From the NCBI GenBank assembly GCA_020442095.1, contig JAGRKY010000481.1, positions 1 through 6,719 of the forward strand: a stretch of DNA of 6,719 bases. Direction: 5' to 3'. Made by a program: the position numbers and the translations under genes. Below are positions 6,218-6,719 of the stretch, piece by piece. This stretch comes from Bauldia sp. (GTDB lineage Bacteria; Pseudomonadota; Alphaproteobacteria; Rhizobiales; Kaistiaceae). Within the stretch, counting starts at the first letter, position 1; each line of letters begins with the position of its first letter. The notes under the pieces are model-generated. The model saw only the letters and a list, made by a program, of their open reading frames with translations, did not search any database and was not told the DNA's origin.

Positions 6218-6303
6218 TTGAATCCCGCGTCCGCGCCGGCCTCTGGCTTGAGCCCGCGGAGACGACAGGCTATGCCGCTGCCTGACTTCAAACCGGCACG
6301 AGC

Positions 6304-6719
6304 ATGACCCTGCGCATCGTCTTTTTCGGCACCCCGGCTTTCGCCGTTCCGACCCTCACCGAGATCGTTGGCCAGGGCCATGAGGTCGTCGCGGTCTATT
6401 CCCAGCCGCCCCGCGCCGCCGGGCGCGGCCTGACGCTGCGCAAGTCGCCCGTCCACGAGACCGCGGAACGCTTCGGCATCCCGGTCGAGACGCCGCGGAA
6501 CCTCCGGAACGACGAGGCGGCGGCGCGTTTCGCCGAGCTCGCCCCGGATGTCGGGATTGTCGTCGCCTATGGCCTGATCCTCCCCGTGCCGATCCTCGAC
6601 ACTCCGTCGGAGGGCTGCCTCAACCTCCACGCCTCCCTGTTGCCGCGGTGGCGCGGCGCGGCGCCGATCGCCCGGGCCATCATGGCCGGCGACTCCGAGA
6701 CCGGCGTCATGGTGATGCG
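6304..6719 (+). CDS. fmt: Methionyl-tRNA formyltransferase (3' end beyond window)
   Basis: Transfers the formyl group of 10-formyl-tetrahydrofolate to the methionine on initiator tRNA, giving fMet-tRNA for translation start. The first 138 residues are present and form most of the N-terminal Rossmann-like catalytic domain. Recognisable elements are [14 protein letters not shown] (5-18), the QPPRAAGRG loop (34-42), VVAYGLILP (86-94), and [16 protein letters not shown] (107-122), which has the catalytic N107 and H109 and the SLLPRWRG family signature. [11 protein letters not shown] follows at the edge. The catalytic aspartate further on and the C-terminal tRNA-binding domain lie outside. The ATG at 6304 is the first possible start after an in-frame TGA at 6283. 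The SD is weak. Together with def upstream it closes the formylation/deformylation cycle. Confidence 0.96.
   Translation, partial: MTLRIVFFGTPAFAVPTLTEIVGQGHEVVAVYSQPPRAAGRGLTLRKSPVHETAERFGIPVETPRNLRNDEAAARFAELAPDVGIVVAYGLILPVPILDTPSEGCLNLHASLLPRWRGAAPIARAIMAGDSETGVMVM

Noticed and set aside
1..6719. A new defence, mobile or biosynthetic system
   Set aside because: All genes but one fall in common families with housekeeping or general roles, and no transposase, integrase, toxin-antitoxin pair, repeat array or multi-gene cluster of unknown genes is present.

Overview
The window is GC-rich DNA with the codon use and gene content of an alphaproteobacterium, most likely of the Hyphomicrobiales (Rhizobiales). 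The pointers are the cisplatin-response type of ATP-dependent DNA ligase and a def-fmt pair typed as alphaproteobacterial. Genus cannot be read from the sequence. I see no insertion sequence, phage gene, CRISPR array, tRNA or rRNA. It looks like ordinary, densely packed chromosome with short gaps, carrying eight recognisable genes (two cut by the window edges) and one small hypothetical gene.

Layout, left to right. (1) The left edge holds the N-terminal two thirds or less of an ATP-dependent DNA ligase on the minus strand. Immediately upstream of it, 40 bp away on the same strand, is a TetR-family regulator. (2) The regulator is divergent from a metallo-beta-lactamase-fold hydrolase. Their 117-bp shared gap is visibly AT-richer than the rest and contains two related dyad-symmetric sites. 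(3) The hydrolase converges on an aspartyl/asparaginyl beta-hydroxylase family protein (LpxO-like) on the minus strand, which is divergent from a DUF924 protein on the plus strand. (4) The DUF924 gene converges on rmuC (minus), separated by only 16 bp, with a tandem 11-bp duplication over the DUF924 stop codon. Upstream of rmuC on the same strand is a 57-residue Lys/Pro-rich basic protein. (5) That small gene is divergent from def (peptide deformylase), which is followed 100 bp later by fmt (Met-tRNA formyltransferase), cut by the right edge.

How the genes fit together. def and fmt form the formyl-methionine cycle: Fmt formylates initiator Met-tRNA and Def removes the formyl group from nascent proteins. 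The ligase and RmuC belong to DNA repair and genome stability, but lie in separate transcription units. The TetR regulator and the MBL hydrolase look like a local regulator-target pair. The LpxO-like protein probably acts at the membrane on lipid A or a related acyl substrate. I find no convincing evidence of a new multi-gene system. The points most worth a second look are the TetR/MBL control region, the unusual metal-ligand set of the MBL protein, the small basic protein next to def, and a possible leaderless def transcript.
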